Below, piece by piece: positions 38,126 through 51,731 of a stretch of DNA of 64,000 nucleotides. This stretch comes from JAEULH01 sp963746275 (GTDB lineage Bacteria > Pseudomonadota > Alphaproteobacteria > Rhodospirillales > Defluviicoccaceae), in contig CAVVAX010000026.1 of the NCBI GenBank assembly GCA_963746275.1, forward strand, positions 1 through 64,000. The letters are read 5' to 3'. The notes beneath the pieces were generated by a model. The model was not told the DNA's origin, did not search any database, and saw nothing but the letters and a program-made list of their open reading frames with translations. Every line of letters starts with the position of its first letter. Within the stretch, counting starts at the first letter, position 1. The position numbers were made by a program, and so were the translations under genes.

Positions 38126-39890
38126 GCGAGCTCGAGCGGCATGGACCGGCGTGAGCCCGCTGGCCGGCCGACGCAGCCCGCGCCGATCTGCCTCGAGGGC
38201 GCGCGCAAGCGGGTCCTGGACACGGCCCGTACCCGCCTGGTCGTGACCGCCATCGTGTTCGTGCTGATGTTCGCCGTGACCGGCGGCCGGCTCGTCGAGC
38301 TCAGCATCCTCGGCGCCGAGAGCGGGCCCAGGGTGACCCGGCACGCCAGCGGCCAGACCGTCGGCCGCGCCGACATCACCGACCGCAACGGCGTCCTGCT
38401 GGCGACCAGCCTGCCGGCGGCTTCGCTCTACGCCGATCCCAAGCTGATCATGGACGCCGACGAGGCGGCCGACGCGCTGCTGCGGCTGTTCCCCGACCTG
38501 CACCGGCCGTGGCTGATGCTCGCGGCTCACCGCCGCCAGCCGCTTCGAGTGGATCCGCCGCCACCTCACGCCGGTCGAGCAGCAGGCGGTCATCGCCCTC
38601 GGCATTCCCGGCCTGTCGTTCAAGCAGGAGTACCGGCGGATCTATCCGCACGGCCAGACCGCGGCCCACGTCCTCGGCCACACCGACGTCGACGGCGACG
38701 GCATCGCCGGCATCGAGCTCTCGTTCGACGAGCAGCTCAAGGCGGGCGAGCCGCTGCGGCTGTCCCTCGACGTGCGGCTGCAGCACATCCTCGCCGAGGA
38801 GCTGGGACGCGGCGAAGAAAAGCTTCAGGGCGCTGGGCGCCGCCGGCCTGGTCCTCGACGCCGAGAGCGGCGAGGTCGTGGCGCTGGTCTCGCTGCCCGG
38901 ATTTCGATCCCAACGCTCCCAACGCCTCGCCGGCGGAGAACCGGTTCAACCGGATCACCAAGGGCGTCTTCGAGATGGGCTCGACCTTCAAGCTGTTCAC
39001 GGTCGCGACCGCGCTCGAGACCGGGGTGACGACCATGGGCGGCGGCTACGACGCGACCAGGCCGCTGCGCGTCGCCCACTACACCATCAGCGACTACCAC
39101 CCGGAGAAGCGCTGGCTGTCGGTGCCGGAGATCCTGGTCCACTCCTCGAACATCGGCGCGGCGCAGATGGCGCTCGACATCGGCACGCCGCTGCAGCGGC
39201 AGTATCTGCAGCCGGCTCGGGCTGCTGCGCCCGGCGAGCCTCGAGCTCCCCGAGCTCGGCGCGCCGCTGACGCCGGAGCCCTGGCGCGAGATCAACACCA
39301 TGACCGTCGCCTTCGGCCACGGCATCGCGGTGACGCCGCTGCAGGTGGCGGCCGCGACCGGCGCGGTCGTCGACGGCGGGATCCTGCGCACGCCCACCCT
39401 GCTCGCCCGCGACGAACCGGCCGCCGGCGAGCGGGTCTTCTCGCCGCAGACCTCGCGGCAGATGCGCTCGATGATGCGCCGCGTCGTCCGCAACGGCACC
39501 GGCGAGAAGGCCGACGTGCCGGGCTACATGGTCGGCGGCAAGACCGGGACCTCGGAGAAGCTGGAGGGCGGCCGCTATGTCCAGGACAAGCGGGTCTCGA
39601 CCTTCGTCGGCGCCTTCCCGATGGATCACCCGCGCTACGTCGTCCTCGCCATGCTCGACGAGCCGAAGGGCAACAAGAGCACCTACAACTTCGCCACTGG
39701 CGGCTGGGTCGCGGCGCCGATCGTCGCCAAGGTGATCAAGCGGATGGGTCCGCTTTACGGCCTGGCGCCCCGCGACGAGGGCGATGACCGGCTCGACCAG
39801 CCGCAGCCGACGAAGCAGAAGCCCGGCGTGCTGGCCGCCCGCAAGGGCGCGGGCGCCAAGGTTCAGGGTCGGCAGCTTGCGGCTAACTGA
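38122..39890 (+). CDS. ftsI: Division-specific transpeptidase FtsI (PBP3), at least five frameshifts
   Basis: Septal peptidoglycan transpeptidase. The likely start is ATG 38122 overlapping the ftsL stop (ATGA), with an indel soon after; the open frame itself begins at 38141. One N-terminal membrane helix (TRLVVTAIVFVLMFAVTGGR), a PBP dimerisation domain (DITDRNGVLLATSLPAASLY) and a transpeptidase domain with SxxK in MGSTFKLFTVATAL, SxN in LVHSSNIGAAQMAL and KTG in VGGKTGTSEKLEGG. Frames change near 38520, 38820, 38905 and 39215. The C-terminal part from 39300 is continuous. About 585 residues when joined. Confidence 0.92.
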
Positions 39891-41367
39891 TCTGCTTGAT
39901 GATGACGCACGGGCGGGCGATGTCATTGCTGGCAGCGACGTCGAGATCACCGGGCTTACGAGCGACTCCCGCGCCGTCGAGCCAGGCTTCCTGTTTGCGG
40001 CGTTGCCGGGAACGCGGGCCGACGGCCGCGCCTACATCCACGACGCCATCGCCAGGGGTGCAACCGCGATTCTTGCCCCTGCGGCGGGTCGATCCGGCGC
40101 TGGCGCAGGCGGCGGGCCCCGCTGCGACGCGATTGTCTGGCTCGAAGATCCAAATCCGCGCCGCCGTTTCGCCCTGCATCGCCGCCCGATTCTTTCGAAT
40201 TCAGCCGGCCACGGTGGTCGCGGTCACCGGGACCAACGGCAAGACCTCCGTCGTCCGGTTCGTACGCCATATCTGGTATGTCCTCGGCTTCTCAGGCGCA
40301 ACCATTGGAACACTTGGGGTTAGCAGCGAACACCTGAACCAGCGTGGGAACCTCACCACGCCGGACCCGGTGAACCTGCATCGAGCGCTTGCCGAACTCG
40401 CCGGGCGAGGCATAGACCATTTGGCTATGGAAGCCTCCAGCCACGGCCTGTCCCAGTACCGCCTCGACGGCGTTCGCATCGCCGCCGGCCGCGTTCACCA
40501 ATCTGACCCGCGATCATCTCGACTATCACGGCAGCAGCGAGGCCTATCTCGCTGCCAAGTTGCGGCTTTTCGAGGATCTGCTAACCGCAGGATGGCAGCG
40601 CCGTGATCAACGCCGACAGCCCGCAGGCGCCGGCGGTTCGGCCGTGGCGGTGCGGCGCGGGCTCAGGGTGGTGACGTATGGCGCTGCGCCGGGAAGCGAC
40701 ATCCGTCTGGATCGGGTGGCGGCGAAAGGCGAGGGGCAGGATCTGAGCCTGTCCGTGTTCGGCCAGCGCTACGAGGTCGCGCTGCCGCTCGCCGGCGACT
40801 TCCAGGCCAGCAACGCCCTGGCGGCGCTGGGCCTCGTGGTTGCGACCGGCGGCGACGTCGCCCGGTCGGTCGAGGCGCTCGCCAGCCTGCCACAGGTGCC
40901 GGGACGGCTGGAGCGGGTGGGTCGCCTCGGCAACGGCGCGCCCATCTATGTCGACTACGCCCATACGCCGGATGCGCTCACCGCGGTGCTTGCGCGCCGC
41001 TCGCGCCGCGACCAGGGGCCGCCTGGTCGTGCTGTTCGGCTGCGGCGGCGACCGCGACGCCGGCAAGCGCCCGGAGATGGGGCGCATCGCCGCCGAGCTC
41101 GCCGACGTCGTCATCGTCACCGACGACAACCCGCGCAGCGAGGATCCCGCCGCCATCCGCCGGCAGATCCTGGCCGGCTGCCCGAACGCCTTGGAGATCG
41201 GCGATCGCGCGGAGGCCATCGACCGAGCGGTTGCCGGCCTGGAAGTCGGAGACGTGCTGGTCGTCGCCGGCAAGGGCCACGAGACCGGGCAGATCGTCGG
41301 CGACGTCGTCCATCCTTTCGAGGACGCGGCAGTCGTGCGCACTGCTGTGGCGAGGCGCGGAGCATGA
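39877..41367 (+). CDS. murE: UDP-MurNAc-tripeptide synthetase MurE (meso-DAP type), several frameshifts
   Basis: Adds meso-diaminopimelate to UDP-MurNAc-L-Ala-D-Glu. TTG start at 39877 (LRLTDLLDDDARAGDVIAG) inside the end of ftsI. ITGLTSDSRAVEPGFLFAAL is followed by ATP-binding VVAVTGTNGKTSVVRFV, IGTLGVSSEHLNQRGNLTTP, AMEASSHGLSQYRLDG, NLTRDHLDYHGSSEAYLAAK and VYVDYAHTPDAL-like IYVDYAHTPDAL. The meso-DAP-specifying motif is DNPRSEDP. Frame changes occur near 40085, 40150, 40490, 40590 and 41010. The end (GHETGQIVGDVVHPFEDAAV) overlaps murF by 4 bp. Confidence 0.92.
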
Positions 41368-42818
41368 GCGGAGCCGTGCCGCTCTGGACCAGCGACGACG
41401 CATCGCAGGCGACCGGCGGACGCAGCAGCGCCGTCTGGCGGGCGAGTGGGCTTTCCATCGACAGCCGCAGCGTCGTCCCCGGTGACCTGTTCATGGCCCT
41501 GCGCGGACCGAAGCTCGACGGCCATGCGTTTGTCGCCGACGCTTTCGGCCGCGGCGCGGTCGCCGCCGTGGTTTCGCGTCCGCCGCCGGGTGTGTCCAGC
41601 ACCGCGCCGCTGCTCACCGTCGACGAGACGTTCGTCGCGCTGCGGGCGCTCGGCGCGCGGGCCCGCGGGCGCAGCCGTGCGCGCATCTGCGCGGTTACCG
41701 GCAGCGTCGGCAAGACAGGGGTCAAGGAAGCTTTGCGGACCGTGCTGGGCCGCCAAGGCGCGACCGCGGCGAACGAAGGCAATCTCAACAACCAGTGGGG
41801 CCTGCCCTTGAGCCTGGCGCGGATGCCGGCGGCCACCGCCTATGGCGTCTTCGAGATGGGCATGAACCACCCGGGCGAGCTGCAGCCGCTCTCCTATCTC
41901 GCCCGCCCCCACGTTGTCGTGATCACCACCATCGAGGCGGTGCACAAGGCTCATTTCGCTTCTGTCCAGGACATCGCCGACGCCAAGGCCGAGATCTTCA
42001 CCGGCATCGAGCCCGGGGGCAGCGCCGTCCTCAACCGCGACAATCCGCAGCACGACCGCCTCTGGGCGGCGGCCCGACGCTGCGGCATCGAGCGCATCGT
42101 CGGCTTCGGCCGCCATCGCGACGCCGAGGTGAGGCTGCTGGATGCCGGCATGGACGCGGACGGTTCCAGTGTGCGGGCCGATGTGCTCGGGCACGTGCTC
42201 GACTACCGCATCGCGGTGCCCGGTTCCCACTGGGTCCTCAACAGCCTCTGCGTGCTGGCCGCGGCGGCGGCTCTGGGCGCGGACGTGGCCAGGGCGGCCG
42301 ATGACCTGAAGCACGTGACGGCGCCGGCGGGGCGCGGCCAGCGGCTGACGGTGCGCCTTCCCGGCGGCGCCTTCGAGCTGATCGACGACAGCTACAACGC
42401 CTCGCCGGTTGCCATGGCCGCGGCCTTCGAGGTGCTCAGCCGCGTGGTCGCGGGCGCGGACGGCCGGCGGATCGCCGTCCTCGGCGACATGCTCGAACTC
42501 GGCGATGAAGCGCCGGCGCTGCATGCCGGGCTCGCCGAGCCGCTGCAGGCGAATGGCATCGACTTGGTTTTTACCGCCGGGGCGAACATGGCCCATCTCG
42601 CCGCGGCCCTGCCCGCGCCGATGCGCGGCGGCCATGCCGAGGATGCGGCAGACCTGGCACCGCTCGTGGCGGCGGCAGTGCGCCCGGGTGACGTCGTCAC
42701 CGTCAAGGGCTCCGCCGGGAGCCGGATGGGCACGGTCGTGCGCGCGCTTCGCGGCCTCGGCGCCGATGCCGATGCCGATCCCGCACCCGGGCGGCCGCGT
42801 GCCGCCGGCGGCGGATAG
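41364..42818 (+). CDS. murF: UDP-MurNAc-tripeptide:D-Ala-D-Ala ligase MurF
   Basis: Final cytoplasmic ligase of the pentapeptide. Intact, 484 residues: SGLSIDSRSVVPGDLFMALR, ATP-binding ICAVTGSVGKTGVKEALRTV, ANEGNLNNQWGLPLSLARMP, FEMGMNHPGELQPL, NRDNPQH and LIDDSYNASPVAMAAAFEVL. Its ATG overlaps the murE stop as ATGA. From here to ftsZ the sequence has far fewer indels than the preceding 4.5 kb. Confidence 0.96.
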   Translation: MSGAVPLWTSDDASQATGGRSSAVWRASGLSIDSRSVVPGDLFMALRGPKLDGHAFVADAFGRGAVAAVVSRPPPGVSSTAPLLTVDETFVALRALGARARGRSRARICAVTGSVGKTGVKEALRTVLGRQGATAANEGNLNNQWGLPLSLARMPAATAYGVFEMGMNHPGELQPLSYLARPHVVVITTIEAVHKAHFASVQDIADAKAEIFTGIEPGGSAVLNRDNPQHDRLWAAARRCGIERIVGFGRHRDAEVRLLDAGMDADGSSVRADVLGHVLDYRIAVPGSHWVLNSLCVLAAAAALGADVARAADDLKHVTAPAGRGQRLTVRLPGGAFELIDDSYNASPVAMAAAFEVLSRVVAGADGRRIAVLGDMLELGDEAPALHAGLAEPLQANGIDLVFTAGANMAHLAAALPAPMRGGHAEDAADLAPLVAAAVRPGDVVTVKGSAGSRMGTVVRALRGLGADADADPAPGRPRAAGGG

Positions 42819-42827
42819 GGGGCGGGG

Positions 42828-43916
<1,089 letters not shown>

Positions 43917-43926
43917 GGGGCGGGCG

Positions 43927-45324
43927 ATGATCGATCTCAGCCACCTCCCCACCGGTCGCCCCTACGCCGTCCTCGGCCTCGGCCGCAGCGGCCGGGCGAC
44001 GGTACAGGCGTTGCAGGCGGCCAAGCTGCCGGTCTGGGCTTGGGACGACAATAAGGAGCTGCGCGAGCGCCTCCGTCGCGAAGGCTGGCCGATCGCCAAC
44101 CTCGACGATCAGGACCTCGGCAACGCCGCGTGCCTGGTGATGAGCCCGGGCATCCCGCACACCTATCCCGTACCCCATGCGCTTGCCCGCCGCGCCCGCG
44201 ATGCGGGCTGCCCCATCATCGGCGACGGCGAGCTGTTCGCCCGGGTCCATCCCGAGGCGCGCTGCATCGGCATCACCGGCACCAACGGCAAGTCGACGAC
44301 GACGGCGCTGATCGGCCACATCCTGCAGGCCGCGGGCCGCCCCTGCGCCGTGGGCGGCAACCTCGGCACACCGATCCTGGACCTGGATCCGCTGCCGGCG
44401 GAAGGCCTCTACGTGCTCGAAATGTCGTCCTACCAGCTCGAGCTGACGCCTTCGCTCGGCTTCGTCGTCGCGCTGCTGCTCAACATCACCCCCGACCACC
44501 TGGACCGGCATGGCGGCATGAACGGCTACGTCGCCGCCAAGCGGCAGATCTTCCGTGGCGAGCCGGGGCAGGCGGCGGAGCAGGCCGTGGCGGTCGTCGG
44601 CGTCGATGATGCGCATTGCCGCGAGATCGCGGACGAGATCACCGCGGCCGGGCAGAGGCGGCTCGTGCCGGTCTCGGTGCGGGGCCCCGTTTCGGGCGGG
44701 GTCTATGTCGGGGCCTCGACGCTGTTCGATGCGCTGGGTCCCGGTGAGCCGAAGGCGGTGCTGGACTTGCGCGAGGCGCCGGCTATGCCCGGGGAACACA
44801 ACGCGCAGAATGCTGCAGCGGCCTACGCCGCGACGAGGGTGCTCGGGCTCGATACGGCGGCTATCGCCGACGCCATCCGCAGCTTCCCCGGCCTTCCCCA
44901 CCGCCAGCAGTTGGTGGCGGTCATCGGCGGCGTGGCCTTCGTCAACGACAGCAAGGCGACCAATGCCGATGCCGCGGCCAAGGCGCTCGCCTGTTACGAC
45001 ACGATCTACTGGATCGCCGGCGGCCGGCCGAAGGAAGGCGGGCTGCAAGGCCTGGAGAGCTTCCTGCCGCGCATCCGCCACGCGTTCCTGTTCGGCGAGG
45101 CCGCCGAGGGCTTTGCCCATGCCCTCGACGGCGTTGTGCCGACGACCCTGTGCGGCACGCTCGATCGCGCCGTCGCCGCCGCCGCCGCGGCGGCCGCTGC
45201 CGCCACCGCGAGGGAGGCGCAGCCGGTGGTGCTGCTGTCGCCTGCCTGCGCCTCGTTCGACCAGTTCGCCAACTTCGAGGCGCGGGGCGATGCCTTCCGC
45301 GCCCTGGTCGAGGGGCTGCGGCTC
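43927..45324 (+). CDS. murD: UDP-MurNAc-L-Ala:D-Glu ligase MurD, read in frame into ftsW
   Basis: Complete MurD: GLGRSGRATVQALQAA, ITGTNGKSTTTALIGHILQA, YVLEMSSYQLELTPSL, NITPDHLDRHGGMNGYVAAK, VNDSKATNADAAAKAL and LLSPACASFDQFANFEARGD. The expected C-terminus (FRALVEGL) is reached, but there is no stop before the ftsW ATG at 45325, so one 838-codon frame encodes MurD and FtsW. A TGA at 45326-45328 in the +1 frame sits exactly where an ATGA overlap, used by most neighbouring junctions, would be. One indel in the last codons (for example in the GGGG at 45312-45315) would explain the apparent fusion. Confidence 0.95.
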
Positions 45325-46443
45325 ATGAGCACCTTCGCCCGCACCGACACCAGCCTGCTGTCGCGCTGGTGGTGGACCGTCGACCACTGGACCCTCGGTG
45401 CGCTCTTGATACTGATCGGGCTGGGGCTGGTCCTGACGATGGCCGCCTCGACCGCGGTCGCGACCGACAAGGGGCTGGATGCCTTCTACTTCGCCCAGCG
45501 GCAGTTCTTCTATCTGCCGGCGGCGCTGGGCGTCCTGCTGGCCACGTCGCTGCTCTCCCCTACGGGCGTGCGCCGCATCGCCGTTATCGTCTTCGTGGTC
45601 GGCCTGGCGCTGACGGCGATGACGCTGTTCACCGGCGTCGAGGTCAAGGGCGCCACCCGCTGGGTCCGCTTTGGCGGCGTCTCGCTGCAGCCGTCCGAGA
45701 TGCTGAAGGTGGCCTATGCGGTGGTTTCGGCCGCGATCGTCGCGGAAAGCCGCGCCCGCGACCGGAGCTGGGGCTACTACGCCAGTGCCGGGACCATGCT
45801 CGCGGTCGCCGGCGTGCTCGTGCTCCAGCCGGACATCGGCACGACGGTGTTGATCGCCGGCGTCTGGTCGATCCAGGTGTTCCTCGCCGGGCTGCCGCTG
45901 GGCCTGGTCTTCATCGTCGTCCTCCTGTTCGCCGGCGGCGCCGTCGGGGTCTATTTCACCTTCGACCACGTCCGCTACCGCGTCGACCACTTCCTCGACC
46001 CCACCACCGGCGACGGCTTCCAGATCTCCCGGGCGCTCGACGCCTTCAAGAGCGGCGGGCTGTTCGGCCGCGGCCCGGGCGAGGGTCAGGTCAAGGACTA
46101 CCTCCCCGACGCCCATGCCGACTTCATCTTCGCCGTGGCCGGAGAGGAGTTCGGGCTCGCCTTCTGCCTCCTTCTCGTCCTGATCTTCGCCTTCGTCGTC
46201 ATCCGCGGCTTCAGCCGGGCGCTGAAGGCCGAAGACATCTTCGTCGTGCTGGCAGCGGCGGGTCTCTTGGCGCTGTTCGGCATGCAGGCGCTGATGAACA
46301 TCGCCTCGAGCACGCACCTCATTCCACCAAAGGGGATCACCCTACCGTTCATCTCCTATGGCGGCAGCTCGACGCTGGCCATGGCCTGGGCCATGGGCAT
46401 GGTGCTGGCACTGACCCGCGAGCGGCGAGAGGGTAGGGCGTGA
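45325..46443 (+). CDS. ftsW: Septal peptidoglycan glycosyltransferase FtsW
   Basis: SEDS-family polymerase partner of FtsI. It starts MSTFARTDTSLLSRWWWTVD, the standard alphaproteobacterial FtsW N-terminus, then about ten membrane helices. SEDS motifs include GVEVKGATRWVRFGGVSLQP, LQPDIGTTVLIAGVW, DYLPDAHADFIFAVAGEEFG and LPFISYGGSS. 372 residues. It shares a frame with murD without a stop. The GTGATG at 46440 forms the junction with murG. Confidence 0.95.
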   Translation: MSTFARTDTSLLSRWWWTVDHWTLGALLILIGLGLVLTMAASTAVATDKGLDAFYFAQRQFFYLPAALGVLLATSLLSPTGVRRIAVIVFVVGLALTAMTLFTGVEVKGATRWVRFGGVSLQPSEMLKVAYAVVSAAIVAESRARDRSWGYYASAGTMLAVAGVLVLQPDIGTTVLIAGVWSIQVFLAGLPLGLVFIVVLLFAGGAVGVYFTFDHVRYRVDHFLDPTTGDGFQISRALDAFKSGGLFGRGPGEGQVKDYLPDAHADFIFAVAGEEFGLAFCLLLVLIFAFVVIRGFSRALKAEDIFVVLAAAGLLALFGMQALMNIASSTHLIPPKGITLPFISYGGSSTLAMAWAMGMVLALTRERREGRA

Positions 46444-47587
46444 TGGCAGCGGCCGCAGCCCCGCTCGTCGTGCTCGCTGCCGGTGGCACCGGTGGGCATG
46501 TCTTCCCGGCCGAGGCGCTGGCAGCCGAACTCATCGGCCGTGGTGCTTCGCTGATGCTGTTCACCGACCGGCGCGGCGACGTCTATGGCGGCACCCTCGG
46601 CGGGCTTGAAAGCCGCACTATTCGGGCCGGCGGCATCGCCGGCAAGGGACTGCTCGCCCGCGTGCGCAGCGTTGCCGACCTCGCCTTCGGTTCCCTGCAG
46701 GCGCGCCGCCTGCTCAAAGCGCTCTCGCCGCGCGCGGTTGTCGGCTTTGGCGGCTATGCCTCGGTGCCGACGGTGCTGGCGGCGAGCGCATCTGGCATCC
46801 GCACGGTCGTGCACGAGCAGAACGCCGTCCTCGGCCGGGCCAACCGGCTGCTGGCCGGGCGGGTCGACAGGATCGCCACGAGCTTCGCCGAGGTCGCCGC
46901 GCTGCCGCCGAAGGCCGCGGCGAGGATCGTGCGCACCGGCATGCCGGTGCGTCCGGCGTTTGCCGCGGTCGTCGGGCAGGCGTACGCCCCGCCCGCGGCC
47001 GACGGCGAGATCCGGCTGCTGGTTCTGGGCGGCAGCCAGGGCGCCAGGATCTTCGGCGAGGTGGTGCCGGCGGCGGTCGCTCGCCTCGATGCGTCGCTGC
47101 GCCGTCGCCTGGTCATCTCCCAGCAGTGCCGGGCCGAGGGGCTGGAGGCGGCGGATGCGGCCTACCGCCAGCTCCAGGTGACGGTGGACCTTGCGCCCTT
47201 CTTCGACGACGTGCCGCGCCGGCTGGCCGCGGCGCACCTCGTCCTCGCCCGGGCCGGAGCCTCGACGGTCGCCGAGGTCACCGCCCTGGGTCGGCCGGCA
47301 ATCTTGATCCCCTATCCATTTGCCACCGACGACCACCAGAACGCTAACGCCCGGGCGCTTGCCCACAGCGGCGCAGCCTGGGTGCTGCCGCAGCAGGCGT
47401 TCAATGCGGATGCGCTGGCCGCCCGGCTTGCGGAGCTTCTCGCTGGGGACGGCTCAGCGCTGGTCAAGGCCGCCGCGGCGGCACGCGCCTACGGCTGCCC
47501 GGATGCCGCGGCCCGGCTGGCCGACGTCGTCGCCAGCGTCAGCGGCCTGCCGCAGGGCCGGATCACAAGCTTAGCTGGGGGGCTGGC

Positions 47588-47591
<4 letters not shown>
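46443..47591 (+). CDS. murG: Lipid II synthase MurG
   Basis: Membrane-associated GlcNAc transferase making lipid II. LVVLAAGGTGGHVFPAEALA, VVGFGGYASVPTVLAAS, VVHEQNAVLGRANRLLAGRV, LLVLGGSQGARIFGEVVPAA and ARAGASTVAEVTALGRPAIL with YPFATDDHQNANARAL are diagnostic. About 382 residues, intact. The start is ATG 46443 or GTG 46440, either overlapping the ftsW stop. Confidence 0.95.
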
Positions 47592-49023
<1,432 letters not shown>

Positions 49024-49027
<4 letters not shown>

Positions 49028-49980
49028 TGGCGGCGCGCCGCCGCGACGTCCGCCTGATCGATCGGCTGCCGCCGGTGCGCGGCCGCTACGCCGAGGACGT
49101 CTCGCTCGCGGCCATCACCTGGTTCCGGGTTGGCGGACCGGCGGAGGTGCTCTTCCGCCCCGCGGACGAGGACGATCTGGCGATGTTCCTCGCCGGCAAG
49201 CCGGAGGACGTCCCGGTCACCGTGCTCGGTGTCGGCTCCAACCTGCTGGTGCGCGACGGCGGAGTGCCGGGCGTGGTCATCCGCCTCGGCCGCGCCTTCG
49301 CGGGCATCGAGGCGGCGGGCGAGGGGATCGTCGCCGGCGCCGGCGCGCTGGATGCCAACGTCGCACGGGCGGCCCGCGAAGCGGGCATCGGCGGGCTGGA
49401 GTTCTTGAGCGGCGTGCCCGGGACCATCGGCGGCGCGCTCAGGATGAACGCCGGCGCCTATGGCGGCGAGATGAAGGACGTGGTTACGGGCGCGCGTGCG
49501 CTGGCCCCGGACGGGACTATCCATGATCTTTCCCCCGAGGGTCTTGGCTTCTCCTACCGCCGGTGCGCGGTGTCCAGGGACTGGATTTTCCTCTCGGCGC
49601 GGCTTTGCGGAGTTCCCGCGGCTGGCGATGCGATCGCCCGGCGCATGGACGAGATCCGCAGCCGCCGCGAGGCGACCCAGCCGATCCGGACCCGCACCGG
49701 CGGCAGCACCTTTGCCAATCCCGAAGGCGCCAAGGCCTGGGAGCTGATCGACCGGGCCGGCTGCCGCGGCCTGGCCATCGGCGGCGCCAAGGTCTCCGAG
49801 CAGCACTGCAACTTCCTGATCAACACCGGGACGGCCACCGCCGCCGACCTCGAGGCTCTCGGCGAGGAGGTGCGCCGCCGGGTTTTCGCCGCGACCGGCG
49901 TTCGCCTCGCCTGGGAGATCGACCGGATCGGGATCCCCGGCGACTCGCGGCTCAGTCTCCGGCCGGAGGTGGAGGCATGA
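49024..49980 (+). CDS. murB: UDP-N-acetylenolpyruvoylglucosamine reductase MurB
   Basis: FAD/NADPH enzyme producing UDP-MurNAc. TWFRVGGPAEVLFRPADEDD, VTVLGVGSNLLVRDGGVPGV, FLSGVPGTIGGALRMNAGAY, RTRTGGSTFANPEGAKAWEL and AGCRGLAIGGAKVSEQHCNF with the proton-donor Ser of TGGSTF. 318 residues from ATG 49024, type IIa size. Overlaps ddl as ATGA. Confidence 0.95.
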
Positions 49981-50880
49981 GCAAGCGGGTCCTCGTGCTG
50001 ATGGGCGGCTGGTCGGCGGAACGGGAGGTTTCGCTGGTCAGCGGCGCCGCGGTCACCGCCGGTCTCAAGGCGGCCGGCTACGACGCCACGGCCTTCGACG
50101 TGACGCGCGATCTCGCCGCGCTGTTCGCGGCGTTGACGCCGCGCGCCGGATGCGATCTTCAACGCCCTGCATGGCCGCTACGGCGAGGACGGCTGCATCC
50201 AGGGCCTGCTCGACATCCTCGGCATCCCCTACACCCACTCCGGCGTGCTCGCCTCGGCGCTGGCGATGGACAAGCCGACGGCCAAACGCCTGTTCGCCGA
50301 TGCCGGCATCCCGGTCGCGGAGCACGTCATCGCCGACCGCGAGGCGCTGGTGCGCGGCGAGGTCATGGCCCCCCCGTTCGTGATCAAGCCGCTCAACGAG
50401 GGCTCGAGCGTCGGCGTCAAGATCGTGCGCGCCGGCGACGAACTCGCCCGCTGGGCCAACGAGTCCTGGCCCTTCGGCTCGCTGGTCATGGTCGAGCGGT
50501 TCATCGCCGGGCGCGAGCTCACGGTCGCGGTCATGGGTGACCGCGCCCTGGCGGTGACCGAGATCACCACTGACCGCGGCTTCTATGATTATGACGCCAA
50601 GTACGCCGCCGGCGGCTCGCGCCACGTCGTGCCGGCGCAACTCGATCCCGCAGTCTACGCGGAGGCGCAGCGCCTGGCGGTGCTCGCCCACCAGACGCTC
50701 GGCTGCCGTGGCGTATCCCGCGCCGATTTCCGCTTCGACGGCGAGCGGCTGTACGCGCTCGAGGTCAACACCCAGCCTGGGATGACGCCGACCTCGCTGG
50801 TGCCCGAGCAGGCCGCCGCCTGCGGCATGTCGTTCGAAAGCCTGGTCGCCTGGATGGTGGAGAACGCGACGTGCGACTGA
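49977..50880 (+). CDS. ddl: D-alanine:D-alanine ligase Ddl, one frameshift
   Basis: Supplies D-Ala-D-Ala to MurF. MSKRVLVLMGGWSAEREVSL is read in the first frame; an extra G/C near 50148 moves the rest to another frame: IFNALHGRYGEDGCIQGLLD, YTHSGVLASALAMDKPTAKR, FVIKPLNEGSSVGVKIV and LYALEVNTQPGMTPTSLVPE. About 300 residues. The end overlaps the ftsQ GTG start by 10 bp. Confidence 0.93.
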
Positions 50881-51731
50881 CGAAGGCGAAGAAGCAGCCG
50901 GCGACACGCCGGCGGACCCAGCCGCGCAAGCGGGTGGTGCCGCTGTGGCGGCGGCGCTCGGCCCTTGCCGGCATCGCGATCATGATGGTCGCGGCGGCGC
51001 TGGCATACGGCTGGTGGGCCTGGCGCGAGGGGCTGCCGCATCGCCTCGCCGAGGATGCCCGCCAAGCGGTGATGCACCGCTCGCTGGCGCTCGGCTTCAG
51101 GGTCAACGAGGTCTTCGTCGAGGGCCGCAAGAACACTCCGGCCGCGGCCCTGCGCAAGGCGCTCGCGGTCGAGCGCGGCGCGCCGATCCTGTTCGTCGAC
51201 CTAGCCGCCGCCCGCGACCGCCTCCTCGCGCTGCCATGGGTCAGCGACGTTTCGGTCGAGCGGGTGCTGCCCGACACCGTCGTCGTCCACCTCATCGAAC
51301 GCCGGCCGATGGCGCTGTGGCAGCACGAGGGCCGCTTCGCGCTGATCGACGAGACCGGCACGGTGATCGAGCGCGACAACCTCGGCCGGTTCTCCGACCT
51401 CGTCGTCATCGTCGGCGACCAGGGCGCCGCGGCCGAGGCGGCCGGGCTGCTGGCGACGCTCGCCACCGAGGCGGGCCTCGGCGAGCGGGTTGCGGCGGCG
51501 GTGCGCGTCTCCGGCCGCCGCTGGAACCTGCGCTTCGCCGACGGCCTGACCGTGCAGATGCCGGAAGAGGACCTCGGCCACGGCTGGCGCCGCCTGGCTG
51601 AGTACGACCGCCGCCACGGCCTGCTCGGCCTCGGCCTACGGAGCGTCGACCTGCGCCTGCCGGACCGGGTCGTCGTCCGGCCGATGCCGGCAATGGATAC
51701 CGATAGGGAAGCACGCAAGAAGAATGCCTGA
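50871..51731 (+). CDS. ftsQ: Cell division protein FtsQ
   Basis: Bitopic division protein linking cytoplasmic and periplasmic parts of the divisome. GTG start. The basic cytoplasmic tail (KKQPATRRRTQPRKR) is followed by a membrane helix (SALAGIAIMMVAAALAYGWW), a POTRA domain (GFRVNEVFVEGRKNTPAAAL, PWVSDVSVERVLPDTVVVHL) and the FtsQ C-terminal domain. 286 residues, intact. It overlaps ftsA by 8 bp. Confidence 0.92.
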   Translation: MRLTKAKKQPATRRRTQPRKRVVPLWRRRSALAGIAIMMVAAALAYGWWAWREGLPHRLAEDARQAVMHRSLALGFRVNEVFVEGRKNTPAAALRKALAVERGAPILFVDLAAARDRLLALPWVSDVSVERVLPDTVVVHLIERRPMALWQHEGRFALIDETGTVIERDNLGRFSDLVVIVGDQGAAAEAAGLLATLATEAGLGERVAAAVRVSGRRWNLRFADGLTVQMPEEDLGHGWRRLAEYDRRHGLLGLGLRSVDLRLPDRVVVRPMPAMDTDREARKKNA

